Source: Oscheius sp. JU75
Lineage: Eukaryota > Nematoda > Chromadorea > Rhabditida > Rhabditidae
Length of the DNA: 64,000 nt
Assembly (NCBI GenBank): GCA_037178855.1
Contig: JASJZC010000005.1
Coordinates: 9,734,001-9,798,000, forward strand
Direction of reading: 5' to 3'
Shown here: positions 1-10,327 of the stretch, in pieces
Numbering within the stretch: position 1 is the stretch's first letter
Layout: the number at the start of each line of letters is the position of its first letter
Position numbers and translations under genes: made by a program
Notes under the pieces: generated by a model
What the model was told of the DNA's origin: nothing
The model's database searches: none
The model's input: only the letters and a program-made list of their open reading frames with translations

Positions 1-630
1 CTGGACCATGGCCATAGGAGAGGAGAAGACCTACTCTCTCCTCCATCTTCATCTTTCCTAGGCCAAGATCGCGCAACTGATGGAGAGCGAACCGTCTGTG
101 CTCTCTCCAAAGCACACCATTAGCCTCTGCTAGACCGTAGTTCCCTCCTAAAAGAGGCCTGTTCAGATGAAGTTCTAGCATCATTTTATGTCTCTCTGTC
201 TCCCTGTTTATCTGTTTGTAATAATAAATGTGTAATTCACCTCGAAAGACCTCATTCATTCTCTTGAAGTGGAACTTGTCACTGTAACTGTCGCCATCCT
301 TGACAAAAGTCTCCTTCATAAGATCGTAGTCACAGATGACTACCACAGGGGTGTTTCCTAATGATTTCATGACTTTTGACATAAAAAGAATTCCGCACCC
401 ATCCACCATGTCCAAATATTCTTATATCTCTTCTTATTAAGAGCCGTAAAGCCGTATCCAGGTTGGTGCCAGAACAAATTATGCAAGTTTCCTATTAATG
501 GCAGTGGTGTAGGACCTGAACCGATGGATTTCTTGACGAAACATGTCTAACCAGGGGGAAGTTTCCGTCTTTTCCAGTACAACTCGTAAAATAAATAAAT
601 TGTGAGAATAGTGAACAGAAATAGGAACAT
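1..630 (-). CDS. cytochrome P450, 5' part (runs off window)
   Basis: A microsomal haem mono-oxygenase of the nematode CYP2-like clan; only the first exons are inside the window. Exons: 552-630, 399-515, 241-357 and about 31-147, joined by introns of 36, 41 and 93 nt that keep frame. The start ATG (630-628) opens a hydrophobic signal anchor followed by basic residues and the proline-rich hinge LPPGPTPLPLIGNL. Then come QPGYGF, WMGNTPVVVICDYDLMKETF and the helix-C region NGVLWREHRRFALHQLRD, with the W-R/E-x-x-R pattern typical of the family. The haem-binding Cys region lies outside the window. A TTTCCAG acceptor directly before the ATG suggests trans-splicing. The 93-nt intron carries a GACAGAGAGACA tract. 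The donor near position 30 is a weak inference. P450 identity is very likely; the subfamily (CYP33-like) is a guess. Confidence 0.9.
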
Positions 631-836
631 GCTGGAAAGGTGAGGAGAGAATGATAGGCGCTGAATTATATGGAACGGCTTTGATTAAACATTGCACAAC
701 AGCTACCCGAGAGGAGATCAAAGATTGGTTAGCTGTTTACTCGGGGAGAGGGGGGAAGAACTATACTCTTGTTGGGAGGAGAATACTTACTGGACTAATA
801 AAAAGGCGGAAGGAATAGAGAGACAGCAAGATCTTT

Positions 837-1467
837 TTACTTGACAGACAGGTTCAAAGTTTTATTCGTGACAACTGAAAGAAAAAAATAGTCGAACCAG
901 AGGTTCCCTTCCTCGTCATAGACTCCATCCCTTCCAATGTAGAACGTCAGGGGAAGTGGGTACATCGTAGAGCTCTCAACTCTATTTCCGGAGCGCATAG
1001 CCATTTGAGAGTCAAACAATGATAAACAGTGTGAGCGTAACCGAACTGCAATTAGCCCCCTTGGCGTATATGACAACGTTGTTTCCTCTGTAATCGCTTT
1101 TCTTCAAGCTGAAGAAAAGCGATTACAGAGGGTGCAACATTGTGGAGAAGTAAGTGGGGATCCCATTAAAGCAGAATGTAAAGAATACTGCAGTTGATCT
1201 GAAAGGACCCTTAAGTCTTAAGACTGAAACTCATGAGTTGCCAACGTAAAAACACCAAACATCGTTGGCGCATTGTTGAGCACGAGCAGTCAGCGGTAAA
1301 GGTATAGAGAATCAATCCAGTCACGTTGAACCATCAACAGTCATGTTGATCGGATCGAAGTTTATGGGCGAGAAGACAACCTTCGGCAAATCCGTGTCAG
1401 AGATGACAGGGTGCCAGAGAAATAGGAGGGTGAGAAGCATCAAGGCAGAGAGAATTGAAAAGACCAT
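837..1467 (-). CDS. possible small secreted protein, structure unresolved
   Basis: The minus strand at 1467 opens with a good signal peptide (MVFSILSALMLLTLLFLW) followed by about 25 residues, and a second open stretch at 837-1046 reads as plausible protein. I could not join them: the donor near 1322 and the acceptor near 1046 are out of phase with the longer reading frame. A 22-bp perfect hairpin lies between the two parts. No domain is recognised. It may be a real small secreted gene, a relic, or two chance frames. Confidence 0.25.
1085..1131. repeat. perfect 22-bp inverted repeat (hairpin)
   Basis: Arms 1085-1106 and 1110-1131 are exact reverse complements with a 3-nt loop. Weaker complementarity continues outward (for example gacaacgttg against caacattgt), giving an imperfect stem of about 30 bp each side. 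No gene or known element explains it. Confidence 0.9.
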
Positions 1468-1628
1468 TGTGTGAGTCTGGTATACTGTGTGATTTTGCTG
1501 GACATTCAATGAGTTTGAAAAAAGAACAAGCTGTTTGGTCTCTCGATTTGGAAAGGTACGAAGGTTGGAGAGATACAAAGAGACAGAGTCCAAACAAAAA
1601 ATTTTATTAGAAAGAACTCAGTATTCGA

Positions 1629-2445
1629 TCAAGCAGCAGCTGTAGAACTTCTAGCTCCGCGAACAGTCGTTCCACTACTTTCAGTCGGTCCTGCAGTTTC
1701 TCCGCCACCTTGTCCAGCGGCAAGACCAGCCGGCAGGCCCCCTGCAACATTTCCCATGTTTGAGAGACACTTCCAAATCGCAATGCAGGCGCCGTCGACG
1801 TTTCGGACCCAGCCATCTTTGCAGACACAGCGAGGCTGACAAGGTAGAGGAGCTTCGAGGCAGATCTGAATTGTTTTATGGAGTGAAATGGGGTGATACT
1901 ACCGGTAATCCCTGTCCACAGAGATAGTTGGAAACACAACTTGGACAGGAGTCCCAAATTTCGTTCGGATCGCGACAGGTTGGAACACAAGTAGGTTGAG
2001 GTTCAGTACTGCAAAATCAAGAAACTAGGTGGTACTGTCGCCCTATCTCTCTGTTCTCTGTTTCTCTCTGTCTCTCTATCTCTCTGTCTCACCAAAAGGT
2101 CCCAATCCAGCAGAAAGCGCTCTGAACTACACAGTGGAATCCGTTTCTGCATTTCAGCTCTGAACAGTTTCCAGGAACAGCCGGAACAGGCCCGCCTCCT
2201 GGCTGTTCGCTTGACCCTCCAGGAGCTTCAGAAGATCCTTCTACAGGCTGTTCAGTAACGCCAGTTCCTTCGGATTCTTCTTCAGTGAATCCAGATGGAC
2301 CACCAGTGCCTTCAGATCCCTGTGCTGTCGTACCAGCAGCTTCTGTTCCTCCAGAGACCTGCTCAGGCTCTCCAGAAGGTTGACCAGAACTCTGACACAA
2401 GACTCCGACTAAGAGAAAGGGTAGAATGAATAGGGCAGACAGCAT
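1629..2445 (-). CDS. secreted TIL-domain protein A (serine protease inhibitor-like)
   Basis: Exons 2093-2445, 1903-2008 and 1629-1865 (introns 84 and 37 nt) encode about 231 residues. Order: signal peptide MLSALFILPFLLVGVLC; a Gly/Ser/Glu/Thr-rich stretch; a five-Cys module with spacing C-x4-C-x5-C-x6-C-x5-C; then a trypsin-inhibitor-like (TIL) domain with CVPTCRDPNEIWDSCPSC and CVCKDGWVRNVDGACI; then a Gly/Ala-rich tail. TIL domains typically block serine proteases; here that is inferred from family only. The last Cys of the five-Cys module is split TG|T by the first intron. A TATA-like TATATAA lies 32-38 bp upstream and AATAAA follows the stop. It is head to head with a paralogue 225 bp away. 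Confidence 0.85.
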
Positions 2446-2670
2446 TTTGTAACTTGACTGTCAGTCGGACTGTCCCTTATATACTATTATACCGAATTAC
2501 TCTTTCGATTTGCAAGCCAGTTAGGTTGAAAGAAATCTTGTTGTTTTTGCAGCAAACATTACACGCACCGTAGAACTAAACATGTAAATCCTCGTATTTT
2601 TCAATAGGGTATGCAGAACAAGAGGCCATAAATAGTCAAAACAAGGTGTCGGCCGAGCCAGGCCAGTTTG
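2446..2670. promoter_or_regulatory. shared divergent promoter of two TIL genes
   Basis: The two start codons face away from each other across 225 bp. A TATATAA box on the minus strand (2477-2483) fits the left gene. I see no clear TATA box close to the right start. Shared regulation is an inference from layout. Confidence 0.5.
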
Positions 2671-3636
2671 ATGCGTTCTGTCGCTCTCGTACTTTTATGG
2701 TTAGGTGAGTGAGGTGACATGGACAGAGAGACAAAGACATTTTCAGGAGCATGTCTCTGTCAGGAGATGATTCGTCCACGATTCACAGTTCCACCTTCTC
2801 CGAGCCCTCCACGTCCCAATATTGGCGGCACAAACTCCGGCGCTCCATCCGGCGCTGGCTCAACATCATTGCCCAACACCAATTCGATCAGTCCGATTGG
2901 AACTGGAGAGCCGGAAACTGGATCCTCTGAGGTACCAGAGGAAGGAGAAGAAGGAATAGAAGAAGGATATGGACAGCACCACCATCATCATCGCTGTTGG
3001 CGAAAGTGCCCCCGATACAAACAATGTGTCAGGTTTCCGGGACGTTGTCGTGGCGGATTCTGGTGACTGACAGTGACAGTGACATACTATCCATTTTCAG
3101 TATGCCCGGCCGCCAGCGCTGTGTTCCAAAATGCAAAGAGAGACATGAAGTCTTCCAAGTCTGCCCCAGTTGTCGCAAGAGCCGTACCTGCAATGGACCG
3201 ACTCCAGTAGGACGCACTGACTTTTCAAACAATCTTTCAGCTCTGTGAATTCCTCCCATTCCATCGCTGCCGCCCACGATGTGTCTGTCGCCGCGGATAC
3301 ATAAGGGACGAAGAGAGTAATGAATGTATACGTCGTTCGGAGTGTGAGGAGGAAGAAGGTTCGACGATGAGTTCAACCACTGAAGAGGAGGGAGAAGAGA
3401 CCCGAATCACTGAAGTGCCAGGAGCTGGATTCACAGGAGGAGAATCTACTGGTGAGCAGACAGGGGCTACTGAAGAGGAAGAAACTGGAGCTACAAATGG
3501 AGAGGTACTCACTGGTCAGGGTGAGGAGGCTACTGTAGAGACAAAGAGTCCTGAAGAAGAGGGAACAGGAGCTACTGAAGAGACTGGAGAGCCAGATGAA
3601 GGTGAAGGAGAAGAGTCTGCTGGTGAATTGGAGTGA
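2671..3636 (+). CDS. secreted TIL-domain protein B with acidic tail
   Basis: Exons 2671-2704, 2747-3062, 3101-3206 and 3241-3636; introns of 42, 38 and 34 nt; about 283 residues. Order: signal peptide MRSVALVLLWLGACLC; Pro/Gly/Ser-rich stretch; a five-His run; a five-Cys module (C-x3-C-x5-C-x6-C-x4-C); a TIL domain with CVPKCKERHEVFQVCPSC and RCVCRRGYIRDEESNECI; then a long Glu/Thr/Gly-rich acidic tail. As in gene A, an intron splits the last Cys codon of the five-Cys module TG|T (phase 2). AATAAA lies at 3661. Inhibitor function is inferred from the TIL family; the tail has no counterpart I know. Confidence 0.85.
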
Positions 3637-4008
3637 AGTTGTTTGTAAAGGGTATTGTACAATAAATGTTTTTGGTATGCAACGTATCAGTCAAAACTAG
3701 TCCCATTGGAAAGAGACAAAGACAGAGCGATCTTTGCTTCAACTTCAGCCTCAGCCACCTTTAGGTTTTGGCTACTTGTCAGATAGCCTCTAAAGTCTTC
3801 CGCTAATCCCCAAGGAGCGGAACTTTTTGCACTCACAGACTCCTCCCCGAGGGACAGCCAATCAACTACAGAATATCCTCTACAATCTGACCAGCGTCGC
3901 GCGTCCTTTCACCCCGTGTAATCCGGTAGTAATTGTCAGCTCGCCACTGACCTTTTCCTGTATGACAAACTGGTCGATTTCTCTCTTTATCTAGTAGTCT
4001 CTGTCTAC

Positions 4009-7000
4009 ATGTTCTTTCTGAGATCTTTGCTCCTGCTCAGTGCCAGTGAGTCTTATCGTTTTTAGTTGGCTGATAACAGGTCTTACAGTAACCCTGATCT
4101 ATAGTCAAGAGAAAAAAGCTACTAGTTATCAAGTTGATCGACAGAAATTACGGGAAATGTGGTATGTGGCCACACTGAAGGGTCTTTTGAAGGTGAGTCA
4201 CTGTTACTGTTACACCCTGCCTTCCATGAATTTCAGGCAAAGTCACGAGAATCTCTCTCCCAAGTACAAGCAATCGATGCTATTCTCTATAAACAGTGTG
4301 AGCGAGACGCTAAGACAGCTATCGACTTGGCCCGATGCACTGTCAAACTTTTCAATGCGAGAGAAGCAAAGAAATTGAGACAAGAAGAGCTGGCCAGACT
4401 GTCAGCCAAAGAAGATCTGATGTTGAAAGAGCTTTTTCCATACTCGACCGCTCAGCGAAAAATCAAAGCCAGAACGAAGAAGAAAAAGTACTCGACCGAC
4501 CTCTGGATCCATATTCGTCCTCTGGTTGACATGGACACTGTCTTGTCGAATTTCCAGAACGAGGCAGACAATTGGAATCGGGAAAGAGTACCGGCTCACG
4601 AGAGACAAAGAACGGAAAAAGAGCTCGGAGAACTGGCCGTCGCGTATGAAAGAGTCATCCTGAAGCAGAAGAAGGAGAGATGGAGAAGAGAGGTTAGAAT
4701 GGAGAGGAGGAAGAGGAAAATTGAGCCGTTGAGTAAGTTAAAAGAATTTCCTATAAGATAATTGTGGTTTAGTGCAGCTCTCGAAGAACAGTTTAGACTA
4801 TTCAAAGGTGGCTGCTGGTTTCTTTAAGAATCTCATTGGTAAGTGTCTCTTTGCACCTTGTGACTTGAGCCGTTCTTTTTGGCTTCAGCTTGCATTGGCG
4901 GCTGTACCGCTTCGTAATAACAGAAGACTTTCAGTGGCTCCATTGAAACAAAAATCAAGTTCTAGAGCGCATCCAAAGTTGGCTTCCCACCCAATTTAGG
5001 CAATAACTGTTTCTGAACAACAAAACTTCTGGACATAATTGTCTCGCTTCTGATGTGTGGCTACGGACCAACAAACAAACAAACTAATAAACAGAGTCCG
5101 CCACAGAAACGATCGCGTTTAAATAGCAGAGATATACCACCGATTTTTGCCCGTAGAACCTGGCGACCTCTCAAATTGCGCATTATCCTATGACTGCATC
5201 TGCTTTTCTTCCCATACGCTCATTTCGTCAGGCTCCGACCCCGTTCCAATCCAGCATCTCGAAAACCTCCGTCTCATCAAGGCTCATTTCGAAAAGACCA
5301 AGAAAATCAAGGACTACTACTCTCTCATGGACGACGAGAACTCTCGTCTTTACTCTCAGCTCAAACTTCCGATCCGTAGTCGAGAGCCGAGCATCCAACA
5401 AGCCAGTGAGGACGATGTATTGGAAGATGTCCTTAGTCTCGTCAATCAATTTGCAGTTAGACTACTTAAATACTTTTGTACACAAGTTTAAGGCAACCCA
5501 GCTTACAAAGGACACCAAAGTATCAATCCTTTCACCAAGAATCTTCTCGATACTCCCTGAAGGGAACTCTGCCTCTCCGAGACTACTGTCTCCCAATATG
5601 TTCTCATTTCAGAAGGACGGGATCTTTTCGCTCCCCGATATGTTCCAGGTAGTCCATAAAAATGACAAAAGCATCAATTACAGGTCCTATCCTCCGACCA
5701 ACAGTACCAGAAAATGATGTTAGAACTACTCCTGGATATCAGTGGAGCGGGAGAGGCTCTGAATGTGAGCTTTGGGCAACCAGTTCTAGGGAAAATGGGG
5801 TTTCAGACCGTCCTGTCGAAGATGAGACCGGAGATTGAGGATATGAACAACGTTCACTACCCTACAATGCTGGAGATGAGTAGACACGACCACAATTGGA
5901 TAAGGTAAAAGCAAGCAGTCATCTTCGAACGAAAGTGCGATGGTGTCTGTGGTTGACTCTGTTTCTTTGTTTGTTTGTTCGTGGCCACGAAACAAAAGCA
6001 AGGCAAAAAACTGTAAAAACTTCTTTATTATTGTTGCAAATTGTTGCGAATAATTGAGTTGGACAATAACGCACAAATGGAATGACGAATTTTGTTTCTC
6101 ATGGGTAGAACGAGTACGAGACAGACTGGGAAACAGAGGAGGAGGGAGACAGAGCCACAGAGGAACAGAGGGAGACATGCAGAGAAACAGGAAAAGACTG
6201 AAAAACTGGGACAGAGAGACAGAGAAGCAGAGACAAAGTAACAGAGAAAGAGAGACGGTAAAACGGAGAGACAGTGAGAGAAGAGAGGAGGGAAGAGTCT
6301 GAGAGGAAGGGAGAAAGAGACAGTGGGACAGAAACGGACAGAGACACAGAATGACAGAGAGACAGAAAGAAAGACTGAGACATTCTCCTTTTACCAACTA
6401 CTTTTCTAGCCTTGAATTGCTTTTGAACATATAATATATAAATTCCATACTTGAAGCGTGTTTATGCGGATACGCTTTACTCGTTGCTTAGAGTGTGAGC
6501 TTCGAGTCCTGCCGGTTGTGTTTGTTACAATTGCTAGCAGTACCGAACAGATTTAAATCAGTGTTGTCAGGCTTGAAAGTTAGTAGGTTGAGTAGGAGCA
6601 TAAAATTATAACTGGTCAGTTCTACTAAAAACCGGTTTGGAGTTCAACAGTCAAAGACTTTTTGAAACTTCATCAGACCTGTAATTTGTGGTACTAAAAC
6701 GGGATTTCATGGTCATGAGTGGTAGAGATCTCGGACAAATCCGTCTCTTGTTTGACCAGACACTGTAGTGCGCTCCCGGAGCTTTAGACTCTGGTCGAAG
6801 AGATTACCATTTCAAAAACCTACAGATCAATTTCCAGGGCAAAGAGATCGTTGAACAAGCAGCAATGGGAACAGTACGAGAGACACGGCTTCGCCTATCT
6901 GGACAGCAGTCAGATGCAGCTGGTCTATGGCAATCAGAGATGTAAGGCAAGAGTCTTTCGCCTTTAATGTCAGTATAGTCTCAGCCGGACCGCCTCTAAA

Positions 7001-8313
7001 CATCACAAAACTCGGAGCTATGTCCCAAGAGGATAGGGAAAAGGATCTCGAGGCTAAGATTCGAGAGCTGGCAAAGCGGGAACAGCCTCATGAGAGACAG
7101 AAACGGGAAATCTTATTGGATCGGAACGCCACACTTGGATACCAACACGACAACGATGGAATAGAGCCCGGAGACAATGGAACCGAGCCTCATGTGGAGC
7201 AGAGCCATGTTCTTCAACCGCTGGCCTTCACCAACTTCATTGCACATGGTAGAACCTTATTTTTTTTGGAATAACCAGCTGCCGACGGCAGCTTCGCAGC
7301 CCTTTAGACTTGTTTTACCATTGATCCGAGGCGGCTTCGCCGCTTCCCCAGCAATAGAAGTTTTCGGTACAGCTGACTTATCCCCTTGTCCCTTGACAGG
7401 AAAGGATTTGTCAGCTCTTTTGGGTATTAGTGTTGACATGCAATTGTGCGGACACTATGACAGACAGACGGACGGACAGCACTGTACTTTGGTAAAGAAC
7501 GATAAGGGGGTTTAGGAGAGGTTCTAGAGGCGGTCGTCCTGTCCCCTAGGGCCTTCATTCAAGAGATTATGGCTCCGGAGTTCATGGTGGTGGGTCATTT
7601 CCTTGCACTGTCGGAAAACTGGGTTTAGCTAAGAGTCCTGGAACCAGAAGCCTTCATCTTCTCACTACTTACACCAGCTGCCTTGACAGCAAGAATTCTG
7701 TCTCCGGCTGCACTCAGAGCAGAAGTGCTGTCTCCGAGAGCCTTCTATCCTTGGGTCTTGTCACCGGAAGCTTTGGTAAATCGAGTGGATGATCATAATA
7801 TGATTTCCTCAGCTAACCGAAGTACTGACACCAGTCGCGTTCAATCCCCGTGTACTCTCTCCAGAGGTCCTGGTCATCAAGGTTCTTAGTCCAGGTAACC
7901 ATTCTCACTTTCTCTAGAGCTAGTCTTTACAGCCATGATCTCCCCAAACATTGGTTCCGGTGAAATGCTGGCTGTCCTAGTTCTTAGTCCAAACATCCTC
8001 TCTCCTAGGATAGCCAGTGAAGAATTCTTCATAGTTGAGGTAAGGTAACTATAACCGCCTCACAAAATACAAAAAATAGGTTCTATCACCTCACATCCTC
8101 GGTGGTCCTCACGGTAAACACGACGCCAGTGTTATTTCAATTGGTGGAGGAGAGCATGACAGTGAACATGAACATGGAGACGAGGGTGGAGCTGCTCATC
8201 GTGGAGATGTGCACGTGCATCAAGGATCTGTGGAGGGAGAACACGCTCACGATGATCATGGAACTGCCGTAGAGAACATTGTTAGAGACAGGATTGATGC
8301 AATTAGGGGTTGA
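4009..8313 (+). CDS. MLT-10-like moulting cycle protein
   Basis: Secreted nematode-specific protein of the MLT-10 family, involved in moulting of the cuticle. Exons: 4009-4045, 4080-4192, 4237-4732, 4773-4838, 5232-5455, 5493-5648, 5684-5904, 6838-6941, 6985-7248, 7516-7589, 7629-7775, 7813-7894, 7933-8039, 8080-8313. All junctions keep frame and give about 774 residues, close to the usual family length. Order: signal peptide; Lys/Arg/Glu-rich helical region; first LSPR motif near residue 325; a block of repeated LSP units (LSPRAF, LSPAAL, LSPEVL, LSPNIL); then LSPHILGG and a His/Glu-rich tail with GEHDSEHEHGDEGG. The join 4838|5232 is the least certain, because the intermediate acceptor near 4889 would end the frame at once. 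The 933-nt intron 7 holds a large GA-rich tract. Confidence 0.85.
6112..6382 (+). repeat. GAGACA-rich imperfect microsatellite in intron 7 of the MLT-10-like gene
   Basis: About 270 nt built of variants of GAGAGACA and GAGACAG, purine-rich on the + strand. Same composition as shorter tracts in many introns of this window. It creates long spurious reading frames on both strands. Confidence 0.85.
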
Positions 8314-9132
8314 AGTGCGATAAACTGTTTTTGAATATATTCACTATATGCTCTGTCTCTCTGTCTCCGATTGAAACCTTGGACTAAATGTTACGGTAGC
8401 GTTGTGAACTAAAAAGCAACTATTGTCGCTTCCATGTTACCGCTTTGAAATTAGACTGTTTCTCTTTTTCAGTCTTGTCCTCGCCATGGTTTCATTTTAC
8501 TCGGAAGAGTTTTAGAACGACAGCGACATCCATATTTCTAAAGTAAGAAATCACTTGATCCACTTGTTTGCAAACTTAAGCTCAGTGAAAAAAGAAGTCA
8601 AAATGAGGAGAGCTTATCAAGTCAATGTACTTGAATCTATAGAAGATGCCTACATGAAGTCACAATACCTGACAGTTTTGAATTGACTTCATGAATAACT
8701 ATGGCAGTCCGAGAAACTCACTCTTGTCTCATTTCTTCACTCTTGTCCCATATTCAATGAACAATTGTTCTTTTTTGTACTTGTTCAAGTGGCGGATTGA
8801 CAGGGTCAGATTCAATGAAGGCACAACGATGGCGCTATCTAGCTGTCGAGTCTTTTGCTTCACAAAAGGGATCGGTAGAAAGAGTATCGCAACAGAATAA
8901 CCTCAGAATGCTATCTGTACTCCCAAGCAAGGCAGTAAAAACACCCTCAAAGATCTCCTGTTCGACTTTTTGTTGTCCCACCACACAAAATGTTTTCATT
9001 CCGCCAAAGTTTCATTAACATGCACCTAATCCTACTATCAACAGTGTGGTAATTGTTCTCATTTGCAAGTTGATCTCGATTATCGTCTACTATAAAATGG
9101 CATCTATCCTCTAGAAATTCATACCATCCATC
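8314..9132. other. intergenic, no gene seen
   Basis: Only short unsupported frames. A small inverted repeat (CATGAAGTCA about 8653 against TGACTTCATG about 8686) and a TATAAAA box at 9091-9097, 36 bp before the next start codon, are the only signals noticed. Confidence 0.6.
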
Positions 9133-9615
9133 ATGTTTCGTATTCTTGTTCTAACCCTGCTAGGTAAGACTCCAATGTTTGATCCTTCCCAATTTTACAG
9201 CGGTTACTGTCTGGTCCCAGACCTCCGAGGCTCCTCCAGAGAACACCCCTGACTTCACACCAATGGAGCCGAATGAACTTCAGAGAGGTGGCGGTGACGA
9301 TGATGACGGCGAGCGCGGAGGTAGAGGAGGCGGTGGCAGAAGTAAGTTTCACTGTCACTTTCACCCTGTTCCTTGATTCGTTGGAAAGTAGTCAACCATT
9401 CATATTGGATACTGTCATTGTCTCTTTTCCAGGACGCTGCGGTTTCACCTTCTGTCCCCGCCGTTTCCAATGTGTTTTCAGCCAAGGATCGTGTTATTGG
9501 TACTGGATTGGTTACTGGTATTGGTACTGGTGAGTCGTCTCTTTTTTTCCCAAATTAGACAATTTTCAGCCCCGGCTTTCAATGGCAATGCGTCCCTTGG
9601 TTTGTTGGAAAGTAG
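9133..9615 (+). CDS. small secreted Cys/Trp/Tyr-rich protein C
   Basis: Exons 9133-9163, 9201-9341, 9433-9529 and 9570-9615 give about 104 residues. Signal peptide MFRILVLTLLAVTVWS; an acidic then Gly/Arg-rich linker; then the same five-Cys module seen in the TIL genes (C-x4-C-x5-C-x6-C-x11-C), with the x11 loop made of Trp/Tyr/Gly/Ile. The last Cys codon is split TG|C by an intron, as in the paralogues. The TIL domain itself is absent; a short Trp-rich end (GFQWQCVPWFVGK) follows. TATAAAA lies at 9091-9097 and AATAAA at 9653. Function unknown. Confidence 0.8.
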
Positions 9616-10327
9616 TTAACCTTCCATATTCGGCATGCTGGAAGCTGTTGATAATAAAGGGTTCATGGTACTCGTCTTCGTATAGCATGAAAATAACTTT
9701 TTCCGTCTGTCTGCGTCACAGGATGATAAGCTTGAACGGCGTCCTTGTAACAGGGTTCGGACACCTAGCGCAACCCTGGGGATCGCCGGGGCCAATACGT
9801 TGCCCAATCGCCCCCGTGAAGGACTGGCTAACAAAGTTGTCCTTTTTCTGTGGACAGGCGTCTCTTTGTTTCTTCTTCTTCTTCTGCTTTTTAGCGTTCG
9901 ATACGAGACTTTCTACAGGATTCGACAGTTTCACCACAGACAGTCATTCATCGCATTCAAGTCGGTGTTGTTCCATCACAAAGTAGATCAATTCCAGTCT
10001 TATAATCCAAAGAGCCCGCAAAAAAACACGGAGACTGTTGCAGACAAAATACAATGTCTGTGTTCCCCACGATGCTTATTCATTCCTATTGTTCCACATA
10101 CTCTACAAGATGATATCATGTAAAAAAGTTCAGACAGTGAGACAAGAAAACAAAACCCACTCAAGAATTTATGTTCGATAGAGAGAGCCTTCTTACAAGG
10201 AACTTCCCGCCACAAAGAATGCCAGCTAAAACAGTTTCAGTACCCGATTCCCTTCATTTCTTCGATGGTCTTTGTCTGTCTCTCTCCCTCCATTTCCGAA
10301 ATCTTACACTTTTCAGGGATAAGACTT
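9616..10327. other. intergenic, no gene seen
   Basis: No reading frame here has coding support. An intron-type acceptor (CACTTTTCAG, ending about 10316) lies just before the next start codon, with no coding exon before it in phase. Confidence 0.5.

Noticed and set aside
1607-1990. 127-codon minus-strand frame ending in a leucine-rich helix
   Set aside because: Wrong frame of TIL-A exons; the spliced frame gives the cysteine pattern of a TIL domain.
4889-4917. Alternative end of the MLT-10-like gene after a short exon (CIGGCTAS)
   Set aside because: In phase, but the longer join at 5232 keeps frame and restores normal family length and the LSP block.
5786-6397. 203-codon minus-strand frame rich in Leu, Ser and Cys
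   Set aside because: It is the antisense reading of the GA-rich tract inside an intron; the repeat keeps many frames open.
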